This document shows, piece by piece, positions 24,230 to 33,231 of a stretch of 64,000 nt of DNA. The notes under the pieces are model-generated. The model did not search any database, had not been told where the DNA came from, and was given only the letters and a program-made list of their open reading frames with translations. Source of the stretch: NAT127 sp034717695 (GTDB taxonomy: Bacteria > Pseudomonadota > Gammaproteobacteria > Pseudomonadales > Porticoccaceae); assembly GCA_034717695.1 (NCBI GenBank), contig JAYELS010000053.1, positions 1 through 64,000 on the forward strand, read 5' to 3'. Numbering within the stretch: the stretch's first letter is position 1; the number at the start of each line of letters is the position of its first letter. The position numbers were made by a program, and so were the translations under genes.

Positions 24230-25026
24230 CCCATATCTACACAGTCGCCAACCAGAAGGGCGGGGTCGGCAAGACCACCACCAGCGTCAACCTGGCGGCG
24301 TCCCTGGCCAATTACGGCAAGCGGGTGTTGCTGGTGGATATGGACCCCCAGGGCAATGCCACCATGGGGGTGGGTATCGACAAGAACCACCTCGGGCAGT
24401 CCGTGTACGACGTGATCACCGGCCAGGTGGAGGTGGAGCGGGCGATCCAGCGCAATGAAGCCGGGGGCTTCGACGTGCTGCCCGCCAACCGGAATCTCAC
24501 CGCCGCCGAAGTGGAATTGCTCAACCTCTCCCACAAGGAGAGCCGGCTGCGCCACGCCCTCGCCCGGGTGGCTCCCGGCTACGACTACATCCTCATCGAC
24601 TGCCCGCCGTCCCTCAGCATGCTCACCGTCAACGCCCTGGTGGCCTGCCAGGGGGTGATCATTCCCATGCAGTGCGAGTACTACGCCCTTGAGGGTTTGA
24701 GTGATCTGGTGGCCACCATCCAGCGCATTGGCAAGGCCCTCAACCCAGGCCTGCGCATCGAGGGAATTCTGCGCACCATGTTCGATCCCCGCAACTCCCT
24801 CACCAACGAAGTCACCGCGCAACTCCACCGCTACTTCGGTGAAAGGGTCTACCGCACCACCATCCCCCGCAACATACGCCTGGCGGAGGCACCGAGCTTC
24901 GGCATGCCCGCCCTCCAGCACGATCGCCACGCCAAGGGTGCGATCGCCTATCTCGGGCTCGCCGGCGAGATCATCCGCCGCGGCAAACAGCCTGAAGACA
25001 GCGCCGCCGCGGCCACAGGACACTAA
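24226..25026 (+). CDS. parA: Chromosome-partitioning ATPase ParA (Soj)
   Basis: A 266-residue deviant-Walker ATPase that moves ParB-bound origins. The Walker A variant NQKGGVGKTTTSVNLA sits at residues 9-24, Walker A' is VDMDPQGNAT, and Walker B is YILIDCPPSLS. It lacks the N-terminal HTH of plasmid type Ia ParA, as expected for a chromosomal protein. The start is TTG, overlapping the rsmG stop; no upstream ATG suits. The parS targets of its partner lie in recF. Confidence 0.95.
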   Translation: MTHIYTVANQKGGVGKTTTSVNLAASLANYGKRVLLVDMDPQGNATMGVGIDKNHLGQSVYDVITGQVEVERAIQRNEAGGFDVLPANRNLTAAEVELLNLSHKESRLRHALARVAPGYDYILIDCPPSLSMLTVNALVACQGVIIPMQCEYYALEGLSDLVATIQRIGKALNPGLRIEGILRTMFDPRNSLTNEVTAQLHRYFGERVYRTTIPRNIRLAEAPSFGMPALQHDRHAKGAIAYLGLAGEIIRRGKQPEDSAAAATGH

Positions 25027-25029
25027 CCC

Positions 25030-25929
25030 ATGTCAGCAAAACGCAAAGGATTAGGCCGCGGCCTTGACGCCCTGTTGGGGATTTCCGCCGCGGAGCACGA
25101 GCATCAGGACAGTTCCGCCGCTGCGGGGCCAGTGAGCGAGGACGGCACCCTCAAGCACCTGCCCATTGAATTCCTGCAGCGCGGCAAGTACCAGCCGCGC
25201 CGCGACATGCACCCCGAGGCGCTCCAGGAACTGGCGGAGTCGATCCGCAGCCAGGGCATCATGCAACCCATCGTGGTGCGTCCCCTCGGGCCCGACAGCT
25301 ACGAGATCATCGCCGGCGAACGGCGCTGGCGCGCGGCCCAGATGGCGGGGCTCGACAAGGTGCCCACCCTCGTTCGCGACGTGCCGGACCAGGCCGCCAT
25401 CGCCATGGCCCTGATCGAGAACATTCAGCGGGAGGACCTGAACCCCATCGAAGAGGCTCACGCCCTCACCCGTCTCCAGCAGGAATTCCACCTCACCCAG
25501 CAGCAGGTAGCCGAGGCGGTGGGCAAATCCCGGGCGGCGGTGGCCAATCTGATGCGCCTGCTGGCCCTCGAGAACGAGGTGCGCATCATGCTGGAACGGG
25601 GCGATATCGAGATGGGTCACGCCCGTGCGCTGCTTGGCCTGTCCGGCGATGAACAAACCAATGCCGCCCGCACCGTGGCGGGGAAGGGCCTCACTGTGCG
25701 TCAAACCGAGGAGCTGGTGCGCCGCCTGATCAAGGCGAAGGATGAACAACCCAGGGCGCCAATCCACGCCGACCCGGATATTCGCCGCCTCGAGCAGCGG
25801 GTGGCGGAGCATGTGGGATTGCCCGTGGCCATCCAGCACGGTGCTGGCGGCAAGGGCAAGGTGGTGTTCAGCTACAGCCGGCTCGACGAACTGGACGGGC
25901 TCCTGGAGCGCCTCAAGGTGGGGGAGTAG
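25030..25929 (+). CDS. parB: Chromosome-partitioning protein ParB (Spo0J)
   Basis: A 299-residue CTPase and DNA-binding protein that nucleates on parS and spreads. It begins KRKGLGRGLDALLG, the ParA-stimulating N-terminus. The CTP-binding ParB/Srx domain has QPRRDMHPEALQELAESI, IIAGERRWRAAQMAG and IENIQREDLNPIEEA. The helix-turn-helix is TQQQVAEAVGKSRAAVANLMRLL, and a C-terminal dimerisation domain follows. It starts 3 bp after parA. Two exact parS sites occur at 13.2 and 13.8 kb. Confidence 0.96.
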   Translation: MSAKRKGLGRGLDALLGISAAEHEHQDSSAAAGPVSEDGTLKHLPIEFLQRGKYQPRRDMHPEALQELAESIRSQGIMQPIVVRPLGPDSYEIIAGERRWRAAQMAGLDKVPTLVRDVPDQAAIAMALIENIQREDLNPIEEAHALTRLQQEFHLTQQQVAEAVGKSRAAVANLMRLLALENEVRIMLERGDIEMGHARALLGLSGDEQTNAARTVAGKGLTVRQTEELVRRLIKAKDEQPRAPIHADPDIRRLEQRVAEHVGLPVAIQHGAGGKGKVVFSYSRLDELDGLLERLKVGE

Positions 25930-26002
25930 GTCGCGGGTTCTGTGCTCCGTGGCGGATCTGCCCACATCCCCGTGGATAGCCCCGAATCGGCGCCGACTTT
26001 TC

Positions 26003-26031
26003 TTGAATAACCCCACCCGACTCCCTATAAT
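26003..26031 (+). promoter_or_regulatory. Promoter of the atp operon
   Basis: TTGAAT (26003-26008), a 17-bp spacer and TATAAT (26026-26031) form a near-consensus sigma-70 promoter 66 bp before atpI. Confidence 0.8.
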
Positions 26032-26096
26032 TGCGCCCCGCTCATGGGTACCCGGTTTTCCATGGGCAAGGGTGTGACCTGAAGGCGGCGGCTGTC

Positions 26097-26483
26097 ATGG
26101 GTACCATAGCAAAGCCCCCGTTGTGGCGGATCAGCGGGCTCCAGCTTCTGGCGCTGTCGGTGCTTTCCGCGGGTCTGTTGCCCCTTGGTCCGGTGCAGTC
26201 ATACTCGCTGCTGGCGGGGGGGCTGATCCACATCGCGGGCACCGCCTATTTTGCCAGTCTGGCCTTTCGCCATCAGGGTGCGAGGCAGCTGGGCCGGACG
26301 GTACGGAGCATGTACCGGGGAGAAACCGGCAAGATAATGCTCTCCGCGCTTTTTTTCATCGCGGTGTTTTTATTTGTCAAACCGCTCGGGGTATTCGCGT
26401 TCTTTTGTGGTTATGGCGCCATGGTCGTGGTTCACGCCTGGATCGCCGCAAGACTGCTGCAACGACGACCCCAGGGCGGCTAA
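26097..26483 (+). CDS. atpI: ATP synthase subunit I
   Basis: A 128-residue hydrophobic protein with four predicted membrane segments (LQLLALSVLSAGLLPLG, LLAGGLIHIAGTAYFASLA, ALFFIAVFLFVKPLG and GYGAMVVVHAWIAARLL). AtpI is encoded first in most proteobacterial atp operons and aids c-ring assembly or Mg2+ supply. The sequence is poorly conserved, so position is the main support. ATG at 26097 leaves the promoter upstream; an earlier in-frame ATG at 26043 would add 18 residues with no family character. Confidence 0.85.
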   Translation: MGTIAKPPLWRISGLQLLALSVLSAGLLPLGPVQSYSLLAGGLIHIAGTAYFASLAFRHQGARQLGRTVRSMYRGETGKIMLSALFFIAVFLFVKPLGVFAFFCGYGAMVVVHAWIAARLLQRRPQGG

Positions 26484-26514
26484 ACCAACAGGCCTTCAAG
26501 AGAGACCCGTAGCA

Positions 26515-27378
26515 ATGGCAGGAACCCAGACCACCACAGCCTACATCCAGCATCACCTGCAGAATCTGGTATACGGCAAACATCCCGATGGTACCTGGGG
26601 CTTCGCCCACTCCCCGCAGGAAGCAGCGGACATGGGCTTCTGGGCCTTCCACGTCGACTCCCTCGGCTGGTCCATCGGCCTTGGCATCCTCTTCTGCTGG
26701 CTGTTTCGTTCCGCGGCCAAGAAGGCCACCACCGGTGTCCCCGGCGGATTCCAGAATTTCATCGAGTACATCGTCGAGTTCGTCAGCGGCACCGTAAAGG
26801 ACAGTTTCCACGGCCACAGCAAGCTGATCGGCCCCCTCGCCCTCACCGTGTTCGTCTGGGTATTCCTGATGAACCTGATGGATCTGATCCCCGTCGACCT
26901 GATTCCCTACGCCGCCCAGCTGTTTGGCCAGCATGTACTCGGCATGGATCCCCACCATGTCTACTTCAAGATCGTGCCCTCCACCGACGTCAACGTCACC
27001 GCCGGCATGGCCCTTGGGGTGTTCGCGCTGATGATCTTCTACGGCTTCAAGATCAAGGGCCCCGGCTACATCAAGGATTTCACCCTGCACCCCTTCAACC
27101 ACTGGGCATTCATTCCCGTGAACCTGTTCATGGAAGTGGTGGGCATGCTGGCCAAGCCGTTCTCCCTGGCCCTGCGACTGTTCGGCAACATGTTTGCCGG
27201 GGAGATGATCTTCATCCTGATCGCCACCATGTACAGTGCCGGCCTGATTCTCGGCATCTTCGGTGGCTTCCTCCAGCTCGGCTGGGCCATCTTCCATATT
27301 CTGGTCATCACCCTGCAAGCCTTCATCTTTATGGTGCTCACGGTGGTGTACCTGAGTATGTCCCACGAAGACCATTGA
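26515..27378 (+). CDS. atpB: F1F0 ATP synthase subunit a
   Basis: A 287-residue membrane subunit that forms the two proton half-channels beside the c-ring. The essential Arg lies in KPFSLALRLFGNMFAGE. The N-terminal WAFHVDS and the helices VFVWVFLMNLMDLIPVDLIP and FHILVITLQAFIFMVLTVVY are typical. ATG at 26515 starts MAGTQTTTAYIQHHLQNL; the longer upstream frame overlaps atpI and is rejected. Confidence 0.96.
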   Translation: MAGTQTTTAYIQHHLQNLVYGKHPDGTWGFAHSPQEAADMGFWAFHVDSLGWSIGLGILFCWLFRSAAKKATTGVPGGFQNFIEYIVEFVSGTVKDSFHGHSKLIGPLALTVFVWVFLMNLMDLIPVDLIPYAAQLFGQHVLGMDPHHVYFKIVPSTDVNVTAGMALGVFALMIFYGFKIKGPGYIKDFTLHPFNHWAFIPVNLFMEVVGMLAKPFSLALRLFGNMFAGEMIFILIATMYSAGLILGIFGGFLQLGWAIFHILVITLQAFIFMVLTVVYLSMSHEDH

Positions 27379-27424
27379 TTTACCGACTTTTCACTTACCA
27401 ACCTTAAAACGCTAGGAGATACAC

Positions 27425-27664
27425 ATGGAACTCGTCATTATCGCTGCCGCCATCATGCTGAGCTCAGCCGCCATCGGTGCCGCCCTGGGTATGGGCCTTC
27501 TCGGTGGCAAACTGATCGAAGGCACCGCCCGTCAGCCCGAGCTCGGCCCCATGCTGCAGGGCAAGATGTTCCTGCTCGCCGGTCTGATCGACGCCATCCC
27601 CATCATCGCCGTCGGTATCTCCATGTACCTGATCTTCGTTGTTGCCCCCGGCGTTGGTGCCTGA
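27425..27664 (+). CDS. atpE: F1F0 ATP synthase subunit c
   Basis: A 79-residue hairpin protein whose ring rotates with ion flow. Two membrane helices flank the polar ARQPEL loop. The ion-carrying carboxylate is Asp56 in LIDAIPI, and the pattern is the proton type rather than a sodium type with Glu. AGGAG lies 8 bp before the ATG, a strong site suited to the high copy number of this subunit. Confidence 0.97.
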   Translation: MELVIIAAAIMLSSAAIGAALGMGLLGGKLIEGTARQPELGPMLQGKMFLLAGLIDAIPIIAVGISMYLIFVVAPGVGA

Positions 27665-27721
27665 ACCCTGGCCGTCACAAGATAGCTGATCAACCGAAAC
27701 TGAAATTGTGAGGTTAAAGGC

Positions 27722-28192
27722 GTGAATATCAACATGACGCTGTTCGGCCAGATGGCGAGCTTCGCCGTCTTCGTGTGGTTCTGCATGAAGTTCGTCTGGC
27801 CCGCGCTGACCCATGCCCTGGAGGAGCGCAAGAACAAGATCGCCGACGGCCTCGACGCCGCCGACCGCGCCATGCGGGATCTTGAGCTGGCCCAGGGCAA
27901 GGCCACAGAGCAACTCAAGGAAGCCAAGCAGGAGGCGGCCGCGCTCATCGAGCAGGCCAACAAGCGCGCCAACCAGATCGTCGAGGAAGCCAAGGACAAG
28001 GCCCGTGCCGAGGGCGAACGCCTGAAGGCCACCGCCCAGGCGGAGATCGAGCAGGAAGCCAACCGCGTCCGCGAGGAACTTCGCGCCAAGGTGGCGGCCC
28101 TCGCCCTCGCCGGAGCCGAGAAGATCCTGGAAGCGTCCATCGACGAAAACGCTAATCGTGAGCTGGTCGACAAACTGGCGGCACAGCTTTAA
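27722..28192 (+). CDS. atpF: F1F0 ATP synthase subunit b
   Basis: A 156-residue peripheral-stalk subunit: one N-terminal membrane helix (FGQMASFAVFVWFCMKFVWPAL) followed by a long charged coiled coil rich in Glu, Lys and Ala (about 30-140). The length equals the E. coli protein. The start is GTG at 27722 after AGGTTAAAGG. The gene order c-b-delta is standard. Confidence 0.95.
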   Translation: MNINMTLFGQMASFAVFVWFCMKFVWPALTHALEERKNKIADGLDAADRAMRDLELAQGKATEQLKEAKQEAAALIEQANKRANQIVEEAKDKARAEGERLKATAQAEIEQEANRVREELRAKVAALALAGAEKILEASIDENANRELVDKLAAQL

Positions 28193-28203
28193 CGAGGTTT
28201 GAT

Positions 28204-28740
28204 ATGGCGGAATTGAGTACTCTGGCCCGACCCTACGCCAAGGCAGCCTATGAATTCGCTGCCGCGGCGGACACCCTCGGGACCTGGTCGGCGATGCTGA
28301 AGACCCTGTCGGCCGTGGTCAAGGATGCCGTGGTGAAGTCCCTGCTGGAAGCCCCCGGACGCAGTGCCCAGGAGCAGTCCGACACCCTGGTGGAACTCTG
28401 CGGCGACGCGCTCGACGACAAGGGTGTCAACCTGGTGCGGCTGCTGGCCCAGAACCGCCGGTTGCCGTTGATCCCCTTCATCAGTGAGCAGTTCGAAGCC
28501 CTGAAGGCCCAGCGCGAGCAGACCGTGGAGGTGGAACTGATTTCCGCCAAGGCCCTCGGCGACGACCAAAGCGCCCGTCTGGCCCAGGCGCTCGGCAAGA
28601 AGCTGGACCGCCAGGTCAATGTGCGGCACAGCATCGACCCATCCCTGATTGGCGGAGTTCTGATCCGCGCCGGCGATACCGTGATTGATGGCAGTATCCG
28701 GGGTCGCCTGAACAAACTCGCTGAAGCACTAAATTCCTAG
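28204..28740 (+). CDS. atpH: F1F0 ATP synthase subunit delta
   Basis: A 178-residue stalk protein joining subunit b to the alpha crown. The N-terminal ARPYAKAAYEFA helix and the C-terminal VNVRHSIDPSLIGGVLIRAGDTVIDGSIRGRLN block are diagnostic. It starts 11 bp after atpF. Confidence 0.95.
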   Translation: MAELSTLARPYAKAAYEFAAAADTLGTWSAMLKTLSAVVKDAVVKSLLEAPGRSAQEQSDTLVELCGDALDDKGVNLVRLLAQNRRLPLIPFISEQFEALKAQREQTVEVELISAKALGDDQSARLAQALGKKLDRQVNVRHSIDPSLIGGVLIRAGDTVIDGSIRGRLNKLAEALNS

Positions 28741-28771
28741 TATTTGAACATACGGGATCGAGGAATCGACC

Positions 28772-30316
28772 ATGCAGCAACTGAATCCATCTGAAATTAG
28801 CGACATCATCAAGCAGCGCATCGAGCGCCTTGATGTCACCACCGAAATCAAGAACGAGGGCACCATCGTCTCCGTATCCGACGGTATCGTGCGCATCCAC
28901 GGTCTTGGCAATGTGATGTACGGCGAAATGATCGAGTTCGACGGTGGCCTGTACGGTCTCGCCCTCAACCTCGAGCAGGACTCCGTGGGCGCCGTGGTAC
29001 TGGGTGACTACCAGGGCCTGGTCGAAGGCAAGAAGGCCCGTTGCACCGGCCGCATCCTCGAAGTGCCCATCGGCCCCGAGCTGGAAGGCCGCGTGGTGGA
29101 TGCCCTCGGCAACCCCATCGACGGCAAGGGCCCGATCAACGCCAAGCTGACCGATGCGATCGAAAAGGTCGCCCCCGGCGTGATCGAGCGCCAGGGTGTC
29201 GACCAGCCGGTGCAGACCGGTCTCAAGGCCATCGACGCCATGGTGCCCATCGGCCGCGGCCAGCGGGAGCTGATCATCGGAGACCGCCAGATCGGCAAGA
29301 CCGCCATCGCCATCGACACCATCATCAACCAGAAGAATACCGGCATCAAGTGTGTCTACGTGGCTATCGGCCAGAAGAACTCCACCGTTGCCAACATTGT
29401 GCGCAAGCTCGAGGAACACGGGGCCCTGGCCCACACCGTGGTCGTCGCCGCCACCGCCGCCGACCCGGCCTCCATGCAGTACCTGGCCGCCTACACCGGC
29501 TGCACCATCGGCGAGTACTACCGCGACCGCGGCCAGGATGCGCTGATCATCTATGACGATCTCACCAAGCAGGCCTGGGCCTACCGCCAGATCTCCCTGC
29601 TGCTGAAGCGCCCCCCGGGCCGCGAAGCCTACCCCGGCGACGTGTTCTACCTGCACTCCCGTCTGCTGGAGCGGGCCGCCCGCGTCAACGCCGACTACGT
29701 CGAGAAGTTCACCAACGGCGAAGTCAAGGGCAAGACCGGCTCCCTCACCGCCCTGCCCATCATCGAGACCCAGGCCGGCGACGTGTCCGCGTTCGTACCC
29801 ACCAACGTGATCTCCATCACCGATGGCCAGATCTTCGTCGAGTCCAACCTCTTCAACGCCGGTGTGCGTCCGGCGATGAACGCCGGCCTGTCCGTATCCC
29901 GGGTAGGTGGCGCGGCCCAGACCAAGATCATCAAGAAGCTCGGCGGCGGTATCCGTCTCGCCCTCGCCCAGTACCGGGAACTGGCGGCGTTCTCCCAGTT
30001 CGCCTCCGACCTGGACGAAGCCACCCGCGCCCAGCTGGAGCACGGCCAGCGGGTCACCGAGCTGATGAAGCAGGCCCAGTACTCCCCCTTGAGCGTGGCC
30101 GAGATGGGCGTGGTCCTCTACGCCGCCAACGAGGGCTACCTGAAGCCCGTCGAGGTGAGCAAGGTGGGTGATTTCGAGAAGGCCCTGCTGGCGTACATGC
30201 ACGCCGAACACGGCGACCTGATGAAGCAGGTGAACGAGAAGGGCGACTGGAACGGCGACATCGAAGCCAGCTTCAAGGCTGCCCTCGACAAGTTCGTTGC
30301 CACCCAGAGCTGGTAA
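28772..30316 (+). CDS. atpA: F1F0 ATP synthase subunit alpha
   Basis: A 514-residue non-catalytic nucleotide-binding subunit. Walker A is GDRQIGKTAIAIDT. Other blocks are GRVVDALGNPIDGKGP, YDDLTKQAWAYRQISLLL, RPPGREAYPGDVFYLHSRLLERAA and the arginine-finger segment SISRVGGAAQ-like VSRVGGAAQTK. Length matches E. coli (513). Confidence 0.97.
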   Translation: MQQLNPSEISDIIKQRIERLDVTTEIKNEGTIVSVSDGIVRIHGLGNVMYGEMIEFDGGLYGLALNLEQDSVGAVVLGDYQGLVEGKKARCTGRILEVPIGPELEGRVVDALGNPIDGKGPINAKLTDAIEKVAPGVIERQGVDQPVQTGLKAIDAMVPIGRGQRELIIGDRQIGKTAIAIDTIINQKNTGIKCVYVAIGQKNSTVANIVRKLEEHGALAHTVVVAATAADPASMQYLAAYTGCTIGEYYRDRGQDALIIYDDLTKQAWAYRQISLLLKRPPGREAYPGDVFYLHSRLLERAARVNADYVEKFTNGEVKGKTGSLTALPIIETQAGDVSAFVPTNVISITDGQIFVESNLFNAGVRPAMNAGLSVSRVGGAAQTKIIKKLGGGIRLALAQYRELAAFSQFASDLDEATRAQLEHGQRVTELMKQAQYSPLSVAEMGVVLYAANEGYLKPVEVSKVGDFEKALLAYMHAEHGDLMKQVNEKGDWNGDIEASFKAALDKFVATQSW

Positions 30317-30367
30317 ACCCCCGGCTCTCGACTCACAGCAACGCACAGCAGGACAGGCAGACAGCTT

Positions 30368-31228
30368 ATGGCAGTCGGAAAAGAGATCAAAACCAAGATC
30401 AGCAGCGTCAAGAGCACGCAGAAGATCACCAGCGCCATGGAACTGGTCGCGGCGAGCAAGATGCGCCGCGCCCAGGATCGCATGTCCCTGGGCAAACCCT
30501 ACGCGCAGCGCATGCGGGCGGTGATTGGTCATATCGCCAACGCCCAGTCGGAGTACCGCCACCAGTACCTGGAGCAGCGCGCCGTCAAGCGCGTGGCCTA
30601 CATCGTGGTATCCACCGACCGGGGCCTGTGCGGCGGCCTGAACATCAACCTGTTCAAGGCCACCGTCAAGGCGATGAAGGAGTGGCACGACCAGGGCGTC
30701 GGCGTCGACATCTGCGCGATCGGCGCCAAGGCCAGCAGCTTCTTTGGCGGCCTCGGTGCCACTATTGTCGCCTCGGTGCGCGGGCTCGGTGACGAGCCCG
30801 CCGCCGCCGACCTGATCGGCAGCGTCAAGGTGATGCTCGACGCCTACGATGAGGGCAAGATCGATCGCCTGTTCGTGGTGAGCAACGACTTCATCAACAC
30901 CATGACCCAGAAGCCGGAGGTCCTCCAGCTGCTGCCCCTGCTGCCCGAGCAGGATGAAAAGCTCGGTCACCACTGGGACTACATCTACGAGCCCGATGCC
31001 CAGGCGCTGCTCGACGGCCTCCTGACCCGCTACATCGAGTCCCAGGTCTACCAGGCGGTGGTGGAGAACAATGCCTGTGAGCAGGCGGCGCGGATGCTGG
31101 CGATGAAGAACGCTACCGACAATGCCGGTCAGTTGATCGATGAATTGCAACTGATCTACAACAAGGCCCGTCAGGCGGCCATTACCCAGGAACTGTCGGA
31201 AATTGTTGGCGGAGCGGCCGCTGTCTAA
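30368..31228 (+). CDS. atpG: F1F0 ATP synthase subunit gamma
   Basis: A 286-residue central shaft. The N-terminal helix KEIKTKISSVKSTQKITSAM and the C-terminal helix with AARMLAMKNATDNAGQLIDEL and NKARQAAITQELSEIVGGA form the coiled coil that enters the alpha-beta ring. STDRGLCGGLN marks the Rossmann-like domain. Confidence 0.96.
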   Translation: MAVGKEIKTKISSVKSTQKITSAMELVAASKMRRAQDRMSLGKPYAQRMRAVIGHIANAQSEYRHQYLEQRAVKRVAYIVVSTDRGLCGGLNINLFKATVKAMKEWHDQGVGVDICAIGAKASSFFGGLGATIVASVRGLGDEPAAADLIGSVKVMLDAYDEGKIDRLFVVSNDFINTMTQKPEVLQLLPLLPEQDEKLGHHWDYIYEPDAQALLDGLLTRYIESQVYQAVVENNACEQAARMLAMKNATDNAGQLIDELQLIYNKARQAAITQELSEIVGGAAAV

Positions 31229-31276
31229 GCGGGCCCGCCGTTGAAAGATCAAAGCAGATTTTAAGAGGAACCGGAA

Positions 31277-32653
31277 ATGAGTAGCGGACGTATTGTTCAA
31301 ATCATCGGCGCCGTGATCGACGTGGAGTTTCCCCGTGATCAGGTGCCGAATGTCTATGATGCACTGACCGTGGCCGACAAGGGCCTCACCCTCGAAGTCC
31401 AGCAGCAGCTGGGTGACGGCGTGGTGCGCAGCATCGCCATGGGTTCCTCCGAGGGCCTGTCCCGGGGTCTCGCGGTGGCCAACACCGGCGCCCCCATCGC
31501 CGTGCCTGTCGGCAAGGGCACCCTGGGCCGCATCATGGACGTGCTCGGCAATCCCGTGGATGAAGCGGGCCCCATCGAGCACGAGACTCGCATGCCCATT
31601 CACCGCAAGGCGCCCGCCTACGCGGATCAGTCCTCCACCGTCGACATCCTCGAAACCGGCATCAAGGTCATCGACCTGATCATGCCGATTTCCAAGGGCG
31701 GCAAGGTCGGCCTCTTCGGCGGCGCCGGCGTGGGCAAGACCGTGACCCTGATGGAGCTGATCAACAACATCGCCAAGGCCCACTCCGGTCTGTCGGTGTT
31801 CGCCGGTGTCGGTGAGCGGACCCGGGAAGGTAACGACTTCTACCACGAAATGAAGGACTCCGGTGTTCTCGACAAAGTGGCCATGCTCTACGGCCAGATG
31901 AACGAGCCCCCCGGTAACCGTCTGCGGGTTGCCCTCTCCGGTCTGACCATGGCGGAATACTTCCGCGACGAAGGCCGCGACGTCCTGATGTTCATCGACA
32001 ACATCTACCGCTACACCCTGGCCGGCACCGAAGTATCGGCACTGCTCGGCCGCATGCCCTCCGCGGTGGGTTACCAGCCGACCCTGGCGGAGGAGATGGG
32101 CGTGCTCCAGGAGCGCATCACCTCCACCAAGACCGGCTCCATCACCTCCTTCCAGGCGGTGTACGTACCGGCGGATGACCTGACCGACCCGTCCCCGGCG
32201 ACCACCTTCGCCCACCTGGACGCCACCTTGGTACTGTCCCGCCAGATCGCCGAGCTGGGTATCTACCCCGCCGTGGATCCCCTGGACTCCACCTCCCGTC
32301 TCCTCGACCCGCTGGTGATCGGTGCCGAGCACTACGACACCGCCCGCGGCGTGCAGTCGGTGCTGCAGCGCTACAAGGAACTGAAGGACATCATCGCCAT
32401 CCTCGGCATGGACGAACTGTCCGAGGAAGACAAGTTGGTGGTGGCCCGCGCCCGTAAGATCCAGCGCTTCCTGTCCCAGCCGTTCTTCGTGGCGGAAGTG
32501 TTCACCGGCAGCCCCGGCAAGTACGTTCCCCTCAAGGACACCATTGCCGGCTTCCAGGGCATCCTCAAGGGCGATTACGACCACCTGCCCGAGCAGGCGT
32601 TCTACATGGTCGGCTCCATTGAAGAGGCCGTGGAAAAAGCGGGCAAGAAATAA
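31277..32653 (+). CDS. atpD: F1F0 ATP synthase subunit beta
   Basis: A 458-residue catalytic subunit. Walker A is GGAGVGKTVTLMELI, the catalytic Glu lies in GVGERTREG, Walker B ends LMFIDNIYRYT, and the DELSEED loop is recognisable as DELSEEDKLVV. Length and order fit the gammaproteobacterial family. Confidence 0.97.
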   Translation: MSSGRIVQIIGAVIDVEFPRDQVPNVYDALTVADKGLTLEVQQQLGDGVVRSIAMGSSEGLSRGLAVANTGAPIAVPVGKGTLGRIMDVLGNPVDEAGPIEHETRMPIHRKAPAYADQSSTVDILETGIKVIDLIMPISKGGKVGLFGGAGVGKTVTLMELINNIAKAHSGLSVFAGVGERTREGNDFYHEMKDSGVLDKVAMLYGQMNEPPGNRLRVALSGLTMAEYFRDEGRDVLMFIDNIYRYTLAGTEVSALLGRMPSAVGYQPTLAEEMGVLQERITSTKTGSITSFQAVYVPADDLTDPSPATTFAHLDATLVLSRQIAELGIYPAVDPLDSTSRLLDPLVIGAEHYDTARGVQSVLQRYKELKDIIAILGMDELSEEDKLVVARARKIQRFLSQPFFVAEVFTGSPGKYVPLKDTIAGFQGILKGDYDHLPEQAFYMVGSIEEAVEKAGKK

Positions 32654-32680
32654 CCGTCCCGCCGAAACGAGGCTAGAGTT

Positions 32681-33112
32681 ATGGGTATGACCTTTCACTG
32701 CAACATCGTAAGCACCGAGGAATCCCTGTTCTCGGGCCTGGTGGAGCTGCTGGTTGCCACCGGCTCCCTCGGGGAGCTGGGCATCAACCACGGCCACGCC
32801 CCGCTGCTCACCGACCTGAAGCCGGGCCCGGTGCGCATCGTCAAGCAGAACGGCGACGAGGAGCTGTACTACCTCTCCGGCGGCTATCTCGAAGTGCAGC
32901 CCCATGTGACCACCATCCTGGCGGACACCGCGCTGCGCGCCGACGATATCGACGAAGCGGCGGCCCTCGAAGCCAAGAAGGCGGCGGAACAGGTGATGTT
33001 CAACCAGAGCGGGGAATTCGATTACTCCCGCGCTGCGTCGCAACTGGCGGAAGCCGCAGCCCAGCTGCGCACCATCGAGGAGTTACGCCGCAAGGCCCGG
33101 TCCGTCAAGTAA
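32681..33112 (+). CDS. atpC: F1F0 ATP synthase subunit epsilon
   Basis: A 143-residue subunit with the N-terminal beta-sandwich (FHCNIVSTEESLFSG, GELGINHGHAPLLTDLKPGP, LSGGYLEVQP) and a C-terminal helical pair that can inhibit ATPase activity. The ATG at 32681 or the ATG two codons later could serve. It ends the operon and a hairpin terminator follows. Confidence 0.95.
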   Translation: MGMTFHCNIVSTEESLFSGLVELLVATGSLGELGINHGHAPLLTDLKPGPVRIVKQNGDEELYYLSGGYLEVQPHVTTILADTALRADDIDEAAALEAKKAAEQVMFNQSGEFDYSRAASQLAEAAAQLRTIEELRRKARSVK

Positions 33113-33132
33113 GGCGCCCGTGGCAAATCCTC

Positions 33133-33157
33133 AAGGGCAGCTTCGGCTGCCCTTTTT
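33133..33157 (+). terminator. Intrinsic terminator of the atp operon
   Basis: AAGGGCAGC, a TTCG tetraloop and GCTGCCCTT are followed by a T-run, beginning 20 bp after the atpC stop. Confidence 0.92.
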
Positions 33158-33231
33158 CATGCGCCGAGCCCGGTCGTGGCGAGGCGGAAAGCCACCGGGT
33201 TAGAATGTCCCCCTGACTGGAGAGATCGACA

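Noticed and set aside
28616..33043. Very long open frame on the minus strand across the atp operon
   Set aside because: It is an antisense shadow of atpH-atpC caused by high GC and codon bias; the plus-strand genes are unmistakable and the antisense product has no family features.
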